Source: Pirellulaceae bacterium
GTDB lineage: Bacteria > Planctomycetota > Planctomycetia > Pirellulales > Pirellulaceae
Length of the DNA stretch: 45,442 nucleotides
Reading direction: 5' to 3'
NCBI GenBank assembly: GCA_030748485.1
Contig: JASMLW010000138.1
Coordinates: forward strand, 1-45,442
Shown: piece after piece, positions 16,513 to 26,600 of the stretch
How the letters are laid out: every line of letters begins with the position of its first letter
How positions within the stretch are numbered: the stretch's first letter is position 1
Notes under the pieces: model-generated
What the model was told of the DNA's origin: nothing
What the model saw: only the letters and a program-made list of their open reading frames with translations
The model's database searches: none
Translations under genes and position numbers: made by a program

Positions 16513-17691
16513 ATGCTCGAATCCCTTCAGCTTGCACCACCCGATCCGATCCTTGGACTAGCCGAGGCGTATCGAGCTGACCCGAACCCGAACAAGATCA
16601 GCCTCAGCGTCGGCGTTTACAAAGACGCTGACGGCAAGACGCCGATTCTCGACTGCGTCAAAGAGGCGGAACGCCGTCTGCTGGCTGACGAACCCAACAA
16701 GGCGTATCTGGCCATCGACGGTCTGAGCGAGTACGCCACGCTGACTCGCGATTTGTTGCTCGCCAAGTGTGTTGAGGAAAGTTGCGCCGCGACCGTTCAA
16801 ACACCGGGCGGGACGGGTGCGTTGCGCGTGGCTGCTGACTTCTTACAACGCTGCGTGGGCACGTCGCGGATTTGGGTCAGCGCGCCGACGTGGGCGAATC
16901 ACGGGAGCGTCTTTGGCGCCGCCGGCTTGGCGGTCGACTCCTATCCGTACATGGATGACTCGAGCAAGGGTCTCAATCTGGACGCGATGGTGGCGAGTTT
17001 GTCGAGCATCCCGGCCGGCGACGCCGTCTTGTTGCACGCCTGCTGCCACAATCCAACCGGCATCGACCCGGCCGCCGACCAATGGGGACGCATCGCGAAC
17101 GTGATCCGCGAACGCGACTTGATGCCCGTGATCGACTGCGCGTACCAAGGGTTTGGCGACGGCCTCGAGGAAGACGCGGCGGGCCTGAGACGAATCGCCG
17201 GCGACGGCGAGGCGATTGTCTGCAGCTCGTTCTCGAAGAATTTCGGTCTGTACGCCGAACGCATCGGCGCCCTGACGGTCGTCGGCGGCGGTCCCGACGC
17301 CACCGCCGCCGCTCTTAGCCAAGTCAAGGCCTGCGTGCGAGCCAACTACTCCAACCCGCCGAAACACGGTGGCGCCATCGTCTCGATCGTCCTGGCGGAC
17401 CGTGACCTGCGGTCGAGATGGGAGCGGGAAGTGGCCGATATGAGAACCCGCATCCGCGACATGCGCTCGCTGTTCGTCGAGGCGATGAAGGCTCAAGGCG
17501 TCGACCGCGACTTCGCGTTCATCTTAAACCAGAAGGGGATGTTCAGCTTCTCGGGGCTGACTCGCTTGCAGGTTGATCAGCTGCGCAACGACCACTCGAT
17601 ATACATCGTGGGGAGCGGGCGGATCAACGTCGCTGGGATCACGCCCGCCAATGTCGACCAGTTGGCCGCCGCCATCGCGGCCGTTCTCTGA
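16513..17691 (+). CDS. Class I aminotransferase (aspartate/aromatic type)
   Basis: 392 residues, close to the ~396 of AspC/TyrB. The N-terminus PPDPILGLAEAYRADPNPNK matches the AspC subgroup, CCHNPTGID is the Asn-Pro-Thr-Gly motif, and SSFSKNFGLYAER holds the PLP lysine (Lys242) and the phosphate-binding Arg250. The C-terminal GRINVAG contains the arginine that binds the substrate alpha-carboxylate. The reaction is amino transfer between aspartate or aromatic amino acids and 2-oxoglutarate. Start ATG 16513 gives the family N-terminus; the upstream in-frame extension from 16396 has no support. The stop lies 13 bases before a MITE-like element that fills the gap to the convergent SIMPL gene. 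Confidence 0.92.
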   Translation: MLESLQLAPPDPILGLAEAYRADPNPNKISLSVGVYKDADGKTPILDCVKEAERRLLADEPNKAYLAIDGLSEYATLTRDLLLAKCVEESCAATVQTPGGTGALRVAADFLQRCVGTSRIWVSAPTWANHGSVFGAAGLAVDSYPYMDDSSKGLNLDAMVASLSSIPAGDAVLLHACCHNPTGIDPAADQWGRIANVIRERDLMPVIDCAYQGFGDGLEEDAAGLRRIAGDGEAIVCSSFSKNFGLYAERIGALTVVGGGPDATAAALSQVKACVRANYSNPPKHGGAIVSIVLADRDLRSRWEREVADMRTRIRDMRSLFVEAMKAQGVDRDFAFILNQKGMFSFSGLTRLQVDQLRNDHSIYIVGSGRINVAGITPANVDQLAAAIAAVL

Positions 17692-17704
17692 CCGCGAGAT
17701 CTGG

Positions 17705-17783
17705 CTAGAGGCTGTTTCAAAACTTTGTACGATGGCCTTGGAAGCCATCGTACGGCAAGACATCGGTTTGAAATGCGCTCTAC
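17705..17783. mobile_element. MITE-like palindromic element, short copy between convergent genes
   Basis: A 79-base copy of the 7332-7455 element: same left end (CTAGAGGCTGTTTCAAAAC), same right half, but about 43 internal bases are absent, consistent with deletion between the two GGCCTT repeats of the long form. A perfect hairpin remains: GTACGATGGC (17727-17736), loop CTTGGAA, GCCATCGTAC (17744-17753). The right end supplies the TAG stop of the leftward SIMPL gene (17780-17782). It could act as a bidirectional terminator for both flanking genes. Confidence 0.75.
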
Positions 17784-18562
17784 TCTTTCGGTTTGACCAG
17801 GAAGCTCAGTCGCAGCCCGACGCTGAACGTGACTTCGCTGAACGAGGACGAACTGTGCTTGGGCAGTTGAGTCTGGTAGGGGTTGGACTGGACCATCGTC
17901 GGCACTGATGTTTCATCAACAGAACGAATCCGAACGATTTCGACGTTCGCCAGTTCGGCCAGCTCGCTCGCCTTTTCCTTGCCGTTCTTGATCGCCGCCT
18001 GGTAAGCCAGCTTGTTGTACTTCTTCGTGTCGCTAACGCGAAACGTCACGAAGGGAGGAATCGTCGAAGGACGATAGGGTGATGGAGGCGTGACGAATCG
18101 AACGCCCGCTTCTTTCCCGCCGTCGACGACTTTCATCACTGTCGTCAGCAACTCGCTCGTCTTGTTCGCTTCAAAGCCCTTCAACTGGATGATCAGCGTT
18201 TCGCTGACATTCACCTTGCGGATGTTGGGGACTTGGTTGGGAATGAAAACCTGTTGCGGGCTGACGCCGGCTCCCCCAATTTGCACGCCGGTTCCTTTCA
18301 CGGAGAGCCCGGGGAGCTTGAGCTCCTTCAGTGATTCCTCCGCGGACTGACGAGCCGCCAAGTATTTGGTGACGGCGTCGCTGGTCTCCTCGCCCGTGCC
18401 GAAAACGACTCCCCGGACTTCGACCATGTCCGGCGTCGCCTGAACCGTGCCGACGGCGTTTACATTCAAATAACTGTCCGCCGATTGAGCTCGCGAGATG
18501 CTCGGCGCGAAGATGGCGGCGAACACAAGAGCGGCGAACTGGAAAACTGAATCAGCGCGCAT
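17780..18562 (-). CDS. SIMPL (DUF541) domain exported protein
   Basis: 260 residues. A signal peptide of about 25 residues ends at SRAQ. The rest is a SIMPL/DUF541 domain: the start YLNVNAVGTVQATPDMVEVR and the repeated beta-alpha pattern ending in FSVGLRLSFLVKP are typical. Members include outer-membrane or periplasmic proteins linked to oxidative-stress protection, and the original SIMPL interactor of IRAK signalling; the biochemical role is unresolved. It ends inside the MITE-like element, whose sequence provides the TAG codon. It is divergent from the small two-gene module at 18717. Confidence 0.85.
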   Translation of the reverse strand: MRADSVFQFAALVFAAIFAPSISRAQSADSYLNVNAVGTVQATPDMVEVRGVVFGTGEETSDAVTKYLAARQSAEESLKELKLPGLSVKGTGVQIGGAGVSPQQVFIPNQVPNIRKVNVSETLIIQLKGFEANKTSELLTTVMKVVDGGKEAGVRFVTPPSPYRPSTIPPFVTFRVSDTKKYNKLAYQAAIKNGKEKASELAELANVEIVRIRSVDETSVPTMVQSNPYQTQLPKHSSSSFSEVTFSVGLRLSFLVKPKE

Positions 18563-18703
18563 TGTTTATCTCCCCGTGGCTTGCCCAATAACAGCACCAG
18601 CATAGTCGGGCCGCGAACACCCTGGCAATCGTCGCGCTGAGCTCACCGGCGATTTAGAACGAAATCGTCGACAAACTAGGGCGCTGGAACTCAATGACGA
18701 TTC

Positions 18704-18709
18704 TATAAT
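18704..18709 (+). promoter_or_regulatory. Consensus -10 box immediately before the two-gene module
   Basis: A perfect TATAAT ends 7 bases before the ATG at 18717. Transcription would begin at about 18716, so the message could be leaderless. No good -35 hexamer is seen 16-18 bases upstream, and no Shine-Dalgarno sequence precedes the ATG, which fits a leaderless start. Confidence 0.4.
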
Positions 18710-18716
18710 CGCGGGA

Positions 18717-18980
18717 ATGAGCCCCACATCACCGAGGATGGATACGGCGCCGGAAGCTCTTGCCGTGCAGCTGGAATGCCTCCGCAAGATGACCCCCCAG
18801 CAGCGCGTGCGACAGATGTGCGCCATGTCTCGCCGTATCAAGCGGATGGCCTTCGCAGCGATCAGACGCCGGCATCCCGATTTCACCGAAGCTGAAGTGC
18901 AACTGCGGTTCATCGAGTTGGCCTACGGGAAATCGTTGTCGGATGAAGTCCGCCGTTGGAAACAGGAGCGGGACGGTTGA
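18717..18980 (+). CDS. Small uncharacterised protein, first gene of a putative toxin-antitoxin-like pair
   Basis: 87 residues, highly charged and apparently all-helical, with a core RMTPQQRVRQMCAMSRRIKR, then AIRRRHPDFTEAEVQLRFI and a final LAYGKSLSDEVRRW. From memory, similar small proteins with the RRRHP-xx-(S/T)E-x-V-x-(L/F) pattern occur next to nucleotidyltransferase-fold proteins in several bacterial phyla, but I cannot name a family. Its stop overlaps the probable TTG start of the next gene (TTGA at 18977-18980), indicating tight translational coupling. It would be the small partner, conceivably an antitoxin or adaptor; this is inference. There is no signal peptide. Confidence 0.75.
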   Translation: MSPTSPRMDTAPEALAVQLECLRKMTPQQRVRQMCAMSRRIKRMAFAAIRRRHPDFTEAEVQLRFIELAYGKSLSDEVRRWKQERDG

Positions 18981-19552
18981 GCGAAACGGACGACATGGTC
19001 GACGCCCTGGCTCCCGTAATCACCGCCTTCCAAACGCTCGGCGTGGGGCATTACGTTGGCGGAAGCGTGGCCAGTTCCTTTCACGGCGCCGCTCGGTCAA
19101 CTATGGACGTCGATGTGGTCTGTAATCTGAAAGAGGAACACGTCTCACCCTTTGTCGAGTCGTTCGATAGTAACTTCTATATCGCTATCGCCACGGTTCT
19201 CGACGCCGTTCGGCGAAAGTCCTGCTTCAATCTGATTCATCTCCCGACATCCTTCAAGATTGACATCTTCATCAGCCGTCAACGGCCTGTCGATGTCGAA
19301 GCGATGCGTCGGGCGCAAATGCAGGTGTTGGGTGATGATCCTTCACTCAACGTCGCAATCGCATCGGTCGAAGACTCCATCGTCAGCAAACTGGAATGGT
19401 ACCGGCTTGCCGACGAGACATCGGATCGACAGTGGGATGATGTTACCCGATTGGTTCAATTGCACGGCGACGCGTTGGATGTGGATTACCTCGAAAACGC
19501 TTCGCAGTCCGTTGGCGTCGCCGACTTGCTGACGCGACTGTTGGCACCGTGA
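18977..19552 (+). CDS. Nucleotidyltransferase-fold protein (AbiEii/DUF6036-like), putative toxin-antitoxin-like module
   Basis: 191 residues from TTG 18977, which overlaps the TGA of the preceding gene and has AGGAG 8 bases upstream; another TTG at 18956 and ATG at 18995 are alternatives. The nucleotidyltransferase signature is complete: GGS (28-30), Asp44-x-Asp46 in TMDVDVV, and a third acidic residue, Asp96, in FKIDIF. The ending with SVEDSIVSKLEWYRL is typical of the AbiEii/DUF6036-like group. Such proteins transfer nucleotides to RNA or protein, and some are toxins of type IV-like systems. The pairing with a small helical protein suggests a toxin-antitoxin or stress module, but no toxicity evidence can be read from sequence. 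Confidence 0.82.
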   Translation: MSETDDMVDALAPVITAFQTLGVGHYVGGSVASSFHGAARSTMDVDVVCNLKEEHVSPFVESFDSNFYIAIATVLDAVRRKSCFNLIHLPTSFKIDIFISRQRPVDVEAMRRAQMQVLGDDPSLNVAIASVEDSIVSKLEWYRLADETSDRQWDDVTRLVQLHGDALDVDYLENASQSVGVADLLTRLLAP

Positions 19553-19731
19553 GAAGTACCGCCGCGATCAAATAGAAGTAGGTGCTCACAACAACCAGTT
19601 TTTCACCGATATGCTGATTGGCGATAGAGCGCAGGTCGTATTCCATCGGGCGCGCGAGCAGGCCATGCGGAGCTTTGGGCTGTCGGCGAGAGGTCGGCGT
19701 CTCCCGACAAGTCGCGGTCACTGGGCCTCCT

Positions 19732-20526
19732 TTAGAGTTTCCGCGATGGTCTGACTGTCTGCGCCGCTTGCTCGCTTTTGCTGAGCTCCTCTTGCGCTTC
19801 GGCGCGATGCAATTGCGCCAAGACGAAGTTGGCGTTGGTGGCAATGGCGGAGGAATAGTCGAAGATGGCCCGGTGCGAATCACCTTTGCTTCGCCAGAGA
19901 TCACCACGGCAAAACCATGCCAGAGCCAATTCGTCATCTAGCTCAATGGCCCGCGTGTAGTCCTTGATTGCCGCGTCTAATCGATCCCATCCCGCCAAGA
20001 CAAATCCGCGATTGAAGAACGCCGGCGCAAAACGGGGTTGCAGCTCGATGGCCCTATTGAAATCCCCAATCGCCGATTCAAAATCACCTAACGCTGTTCG
20101 TGATATTCCTCGATTACTAAACGCGGGAGCAAGTCTCGGATTCCAATCGATCGCTTTGGAAAAATCGCCTAACGCGCGCCGGTAGTCGCCGATCTCATGC
20201 AAGACCATTCCGCGGTTGTTATAGGCTGTGGAGAACTCGGGCTTGAGTTCGATAGCTCGGTCGAAATCGGCCAGAGCGTCCTCGACAAGGTGTTGGGCCG
20301 CCTTGGCGAGCGCGCGGTTGTTCAACGCTTCGGGATAGGTCGCGTGCAGTTCCAACGCTTCATTGAATTTGGCGATAGCCAAGTCGTACTGCTTCTTCCC
20401 AGCGGCATCGTAGCCTCGGTTGTTCGCCGCCACCGCGCGCTGGATGTTTGTTGATTCAGTGGTGAGCAACTCATCGCCATCTGCGAGAGCCATGTCGACG
20501 AGAGATTCCCACGTTGCGATTCTCAT
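19732..20526 (-). CDS. TPR repeat protein
   Basis: 264 residues with no signal peptide. Six consecutive 34-residue tetratricopeptide repeats cover ~30-235 (for example PEALNNRALAKAAQHLVEDA and STAYNNRGMVLHEIGDYRRA), plus a partial seventh. The NNRG/FNRG and AIELxPxx spacings are regular. TPR arrays bind partner proteins; no enzymatic domain is present. I chose ATG 20526 because GAGGACGAAC precedes it, almost the same leader as the giant gene upstream (GAGGACGCAC); a GTG at 20538 would also be in frame. It lies 87 bases downstream of the giant surface-protein gene on the same strand, so cotranscription is possible. Confidence 0.87.
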   Translation of the reverse strand: MRIATWESLVDMALADGDELLTTESTNIQRAVAANNRGYDAAGKKQYDLAIAKFNEALELHATYPEALNNRALAKAAQHLVEDALADFDRAIELKPEFSTAYNNRGMVLHEIGDYRRALGDFSKAIDWNPRLAPAFSNRGISRTALGDFESAIGDFNRAIELQPRFAPAFFNRGFVLAGWDRLDAAIKDYTRAIELDDELALAWFCRGDLWRSKGDSHRAIFDYSSAIATNANFVLAQLHRAEAQEELSKSEQAAQTVRPSRKL

Positions 20527-20613
20527 GTTCGTCCTCACATCTGCGGGTTACGGCAGAGTCCCTCAATCGCGGCATCAGTATCGAAGGATCGATCCCGACT
20601 TGCTCTTGGGGGG

Positions 20614-23600
20614 TTAGTCGATGTCGACGCGGGATTCGGCTCGGTGGCCGTGAGAACGAATGTCGCGAGCGCGGTCCCTAACGTTGGAACCATCGAAGTT
20701 GTAGAAAAAGAGATCGCGATCACCCTCGCCCCGCAGTTCGTCCTTTTCGTTGTCGTCATGCACGGTTGTGTCGTTCAGCAGGACGCCCAGCCCCACCAAA
20801 CTGCCTCCACTCGTCCCGATGTTGGCGACGCGCGACGCGTAGCTCCCGGATCCGGACCACTCCGCCATCAGAGCTTGTAGCGCGGTAACATTGCCGTCGT
20901 AATTCGTAAAGCCGGCGATCAGAATGTCCTCGCCTCGCCCGCCGCGCAAGCGGTCGCGACCGCCCCCGCCAATCAGCAAATCGCGGCCGCGATCGCCTTC
21001 GATCCGGTCGTGCCCTTCGCCGCCAACGAGCACATCGTCTCCCGCACCGCCGTCGACGTGATCATCGCCGTCGCCCGCGAGAATGATGTCGTCGCCGCCG
21101 CGTCCGTAAACCCGATCATCGCCGTCACCAGCATGGATCACATCGTCGCCGCGGCCGGTGTGAATATGGTCGTCGCCGCCGCCTCCAAAGATCATCGTGG
21201 GGATGGAAGTGTCCAATTCTCCATCGCTACCTCCGTTGTAGTGATCGTTGCCGCCATACAGATGGCTTACGATTCGGTCTACCGAAGACAACGTGAAGGT
21301 TTGCTTGATTCTGTCACCGCCTCCGTCTGAACCGCCGTCACTGCCACCGTCGGAACCTCCATCGCTGGCTCCCTGATTCAGCTTGATGTCGATCTTCAAC
21401 TGGTCCTTCTTCTCATTGGACTTCAGTTTGACGTGGTCGCGGCCATCGGTCCCAATGATGTAAAGCGTGCCATCGATGAGGCCGACGCCTTGGACCACAG
21501 CAGTTGTGGTTTCGGTGACGCCGCCGCCGTTGTTGTCGTCGACCGTTGCCGAAACCTCATAGACGCCGCCATTGGCGTAGGCGTGGCTCCCGGCGAGCGT
21601 ATCGGCAAGCTGGTTGACCGTCAGTGACTCGACGGGTGAACCGTCGCCCCAATCAACCATGGCAGCATGTGTATCAGAAAGATCGATGTCGGCGAATGAA
21701 CCACCGATTGTCACCAAGCCATCAGCGGCGCTCTCGAGCGGTTCGTCGTGGTCCGAGAACAACTCCGTGATGGTCGGTGCGTCGTTGAGGCCACCGACTG
21801 TAATCCGCAGCGTCGAGGAAGACGGAGCACCTTCATCGTCACTCATTGAGTAGCTGACGGTCACGGTTGCCGACTCGCCCGTCGCCAACTCGTCGAAGTC
21901 CGCGCCTGGATCGAAGAAGACCTGATCGCCGACAATACTGACCGAGCCGCTGACCAGATTCGGATCGATCGTCAGACCGCTGACAACGGCGCTATCGATC
22001 GAGTCGAGTGAAAAGTTCGACGCATCGTCGTCGCCATCAACGTCCGTGTCATTGGCCAGCACATCGACGGGGAGCGAGGCGTTCTCTGTCGTATTCGCTT
22101 CGTCCAGGCGAGCCACCGGCGCGTCGTTCTGGCCGAGGATGGTAATCTCGACTCTCGCGGTCGCGGTTCCGCCATCTCCGTCAGCGATCGAGTATGTAAA
22201 CGTATCGGTGGCCGTGTCGCCGGAGTCGAGCGACTCGAACTGACCGTTGGGATCGTAGATCACATTGCCGGCCGTGAACGAAACCGAACCGATGGTTCCA
22301 GCCGCGTCGACACTTGTGATGGCCAGTGGATCGAGCGCGCCGGCCGGATCCGAGTCGTTTTGCAGGACGGCGATCGTTGTTCCCGCTCCATCTTCACTCA
22401 CTGCGACCGAATCTACGTTCGCCGTCGGAGCCACATTGTCAACCGTGATCGCCAACGATCCCGCATCGACGTGTGTGCCGTCTTCGTCTTTCAAGTCGAC
22501 AGTGATTGTGCGGACGGCCGGACCATCCGCGTACGTATGTGTGACGTCGCCTGCGGCCGGGTATGTATCCGTCGTTCCGTCGCCCCAATTGACGATGTAC
22601 TCGGTCACCGTGTCTTGGCCCGGATCGGAAACTGGGCCTAGCGCTAGAGTATATTGCGAGCCTTCGTTGACGCTTAAGGGACCGCTGAGCGCGAGTGTGG
22701 GTGCGACGTTGTTAACTGTGAGGCTTGTCGATCCCGATTCCTCACTAATTCCATCGCTCACGCTGACAGCGATGTCAAACACACTTGCTGTTGTGCCATC
22801 TGTGTTGTCAGTGTAATGATGCGATTGGCTGAAGGAGCGATCGCCGATAGGCAATGTGAAGGGCTCTGTGATTCCATCACCCCAATTCACGGTTACGAAG
22901 TGCGAGTCAGCATTTCCAGGGTCGGAAAACGAAACGGAAAGGACAGAATGGGAGCCCTCGCTGACCGTGACGGGATCGACGTCCACGCTCGTGATCAGTG
23001 GCGGTACATTCACGATCGAAATATTGTGAACGGCGAAAGTCGTTGGTTCGCCGCTCATGCTGACGGCGACCGCTCGCGTACTAAACGATCCGATGTCTGC
23101 GAAGACGTGGCTGACTCCAAGCGAGTTTCCGGCAACATGCGTTTCTTCGATCGATCCGTCGCCGTCCCAGTCCACGTAGTATGTAAACTGTTGTTCCCCG
23201 TCGTCGATAACGTCAAACCGGAAGTTGACGGGAACGCCGCGAACGCCTTGTGGCGGTGCAGTCACGTCAAGCGCAAATGCTGAATCTACATTACCGATAA
23301 TGACTGCGCCGTCGGAATAGTCTAGCCCTGGCAAATTATTCCCATCATCGATCATCGCGTATACGTAATACCTCCCTGCTGCCAGATTCGTAGTGTCCCA
23401 AAAATGGATCCCAGACCCATCCGTTTCGACAAGCTGATCAGTGATCAGAACTCCGTCGTATCCCTGCTCGTCTGTGTCGTAGAACAGGCTCACCTGTGCA
23501 TCGGAGTCTGCATCAAACGCGTTGTAATGAATGGAAACAGACGACTCGATGATATCAGTGTCCGGTGCCAGAATCTCGATGGCGGGAGTTGCGGTGTCAC

Positions 23601-26600
23601 GCAAGGCAAAGTACTCAACGTCTTCTAATCCTCCAGTTGCGGAAAGGATGATCGCCCAACGGCCGGGTATGGGGTCGAGAATTCCCACCGTCTTAGACGT
23701 TGCTTCCAACAACTCATTCACCACGTCCATCTTGACGTTTGCGGCAATGTCGGACTCCTCGAATACTGTGCCGTCTGGCGCTTGGATCGACATTGACACC
23801 GGTCCAATGTCGTCTTGCCACTCGGCGGTCAACATCAATCGTACGGTGCCGGCGGGAACATCGAAACTTGGCGAATTGTGCGGAATTGGCACGGCATTCG
23901 TGCAGGTCGAATAGTCGCCATTGAAGCCAATCTGATGGCAAACTGACCACCCGCCGAAGAAATCTCCTCGCGCGTGACCGCGCACAAAATCATTCGTGGA
24001 GTCGTTGTCGTCTCGGTACTGCAAGTAGCCGACGCCATTGGCGATTGACCGCCCGGCGAACTGGCGCACGAACGCCCCCGCAAGACCATCGAAGGGGAGG
24101 TTCTCGGGAACTTGGATCGACGCCTCGCCGACCATCGTGACATCGTAGTTGGCGTCGGTTTGAAAGCTCCCGTCCATAGTGATGAACCCTGAGAGAATAT
24201 CGAAATCGGCACTGGCAACGAAGAAACCCTTGTCCCAATTGAGTTCCGCTCGCCCCTGTCCCGTTGCTACTCCGTTCAAAACATCGACCGTCCCCATCCC
24301 GGCTAGGTGGTTCACGTCAAGCTTAGCCGAGACATCAACGTTTACGAGAGATGCTGAGAAGGATCCTCCGATCCAATCGGGCAACTCGACATCGACTTGG
24401 GGACCAACCGTCGCCTCAACTCTTCCCGTGAGAAGTACGGGAATCGGGTCGAATGGCGCAAAGTGGTCGATCGATCCTTCAACTTTCTGAAGGAACGCGC
24501 CTGTCGTTCCGATTGCGATCGGTGGCCCGCCGTAAGCCAGCGCTACGGAATTCAAGTGACCGCTTTTGAATCCCAATTCTCCACCGACTTCGATCCCTGG
24601 CGGCACGAGCATCGTCGCGCCGCCAGTGAGCTCGTTCGTGCTCGTGTCGATGCCAACGAAAGCCCGCCTGATTTCCCACAGCCCAGGCGCAATCACGATA
24701 TCCTTGACAGAAACCTCGCCGCGCAATTCTAGGCCTGCGTCGGTGATTTCGATGTAGTTCTCGCCGGCGAAGTCGGCAGTTGCGTTGAATACTTGCGGAA
24801 GCGAGACAGTGCCTTGGAGTCGCAGACTCTCCGTCGGCGTGATCTGATATTGCGCGGATAGATCGGAAGCGTCAATTCGTAGTGGCCCGATCCGAATAGA
24901 AGTGTTCGGAACAGATGCCGATGCAGACGTCGCGTCCACATCGAGGCCGAACAGCGCGGCGAGTTCGTCTAGTTCCTCACCGATCGTCTGCCGAAGTTCC
25001 TCTGTTGTGCTTCGGAACAGCAGAGCTGGTGGAATTCTTTTCAGTGGATGGGGCACCCCTGGTTCGGGATCTGGAAGATCAGCGAGGAATGCCGTCGCCA
25101 CTGCCAACCATTTGAAGTACTCGCCGTCGAGGTACGCAAAGTAAGGGCTGTTGAGCCAGTCAACCGACTCATTCTGAGTGATCGTCACATCGCCCGGGCG
25201 CTGTCTCTCTCCGTCGTGGGTCGACCCGACCAACACGGGTGCCAGATGCCTGTCTAAGAAGAACGTCACGGGATTAGGCGTGTTGCTTTCAAAAGTGGCC
25301 AGGCTATACGCTCCTGCAATAAACGCATCGCCCGCCATGCTAACTAGGTCACCGCTGGTCACATAGTGAGTGACTCCTGTTGCAAGCTGCGGGTTGAATG
25401 CATCAGCACTCACAACTTCGCTCAGCTCCGCCACTTCATCGTCGGGAACCGGCGGGCAACTGACGTTGCAGATGCCGGGCGAATTGAACGTGACGACTTC
25501 GCCAATAAGTGCCCCGCTCGTCTGATCTGCATAATCAGCGGCAATCCACTGTGCAAGTGCTCCGCCGAGGCTGTGCCCCGTCAGAGTCACACGACTCCCC
25601 TCGTCACTCATAATATCGATCCAATCCTTGATCTCGGTGCGATGATTCTTGAACTGAAGGAAGCCGACGCCTTCTGGGTCCAGATCATTGAACACGTCGT
25701 TGATTCGGTTCGGCTGCGTACCGCGGAAAACGAGAATCGGATCGGCGGAGTCAGACGTCAGGCCGAGCGCGTAGAAACCGTCCACATTAGGGGAGAAGAC
25801 GCTCGCAACCGTGTATCCCGATCCGGCAAGTTCTCCGACCACACGGTCGTCGTACACGAAGTCTTTCGCCAACAGTTCGAGCAACTCGTGACCTTGAAGT
25901 GTTGGCTGTTCAAGATCCCTCGCCACATCCGAAACACGTATTGCCGATATCAGCCCATTGAATTGATTAAACACGGCTCCGTGCAGCGGGTGCCGCCCAA
26001 TCTCGATGACCTCGCCGCCTTGACCAATGGAAGCATTCCCCAGTCGGTTGTCGAAGACCGCGTCAACCACGCCGTCGACGACGATCGTGTCTCTGTCGGC
26101 GGCGTCATCGTGAACTACAGCGACCGAATGCCATTGCCCTAAACTGAGCGGCGTGTTTCCCCAGACCGTATTGAGAGGGGTGCCGTAGGAAAAACCGACT
26201 TCGCCGGTCCCCTTCTTGACCATCAAGATCCAATCGATATGTCCACCGTCACCGCTGGTGATGATCGTCGCGTCTGCGAACGGATCGTTTTCATCGCCGT
26301 GTGCATTGACGAGCACCTGAGCTTCAATCGTAAAACTCGATGGCAAGTCGTGTTTGCTCGTGCGAAGGAACGCGCCGTTGGCGCCGAAGTCGTACGATCC
26401 ATTCGCGGAGCCATCGGACTCAGCACCGCTAACTGCTCCCGAGACCACTGCAATGTCCAACTGGGCGTCGCCTTGAGCATTGTCGTTTTTCTGTGGCGTT
26501 CCCAACGCACCGTCGAAGTTCCAAAGTGCTACCGTTGCACCGTCGAGAACGAAGCAGCCATCCTGCTGGCTGAGAGGTCCGAGCCGAGCGATCCACCCTT

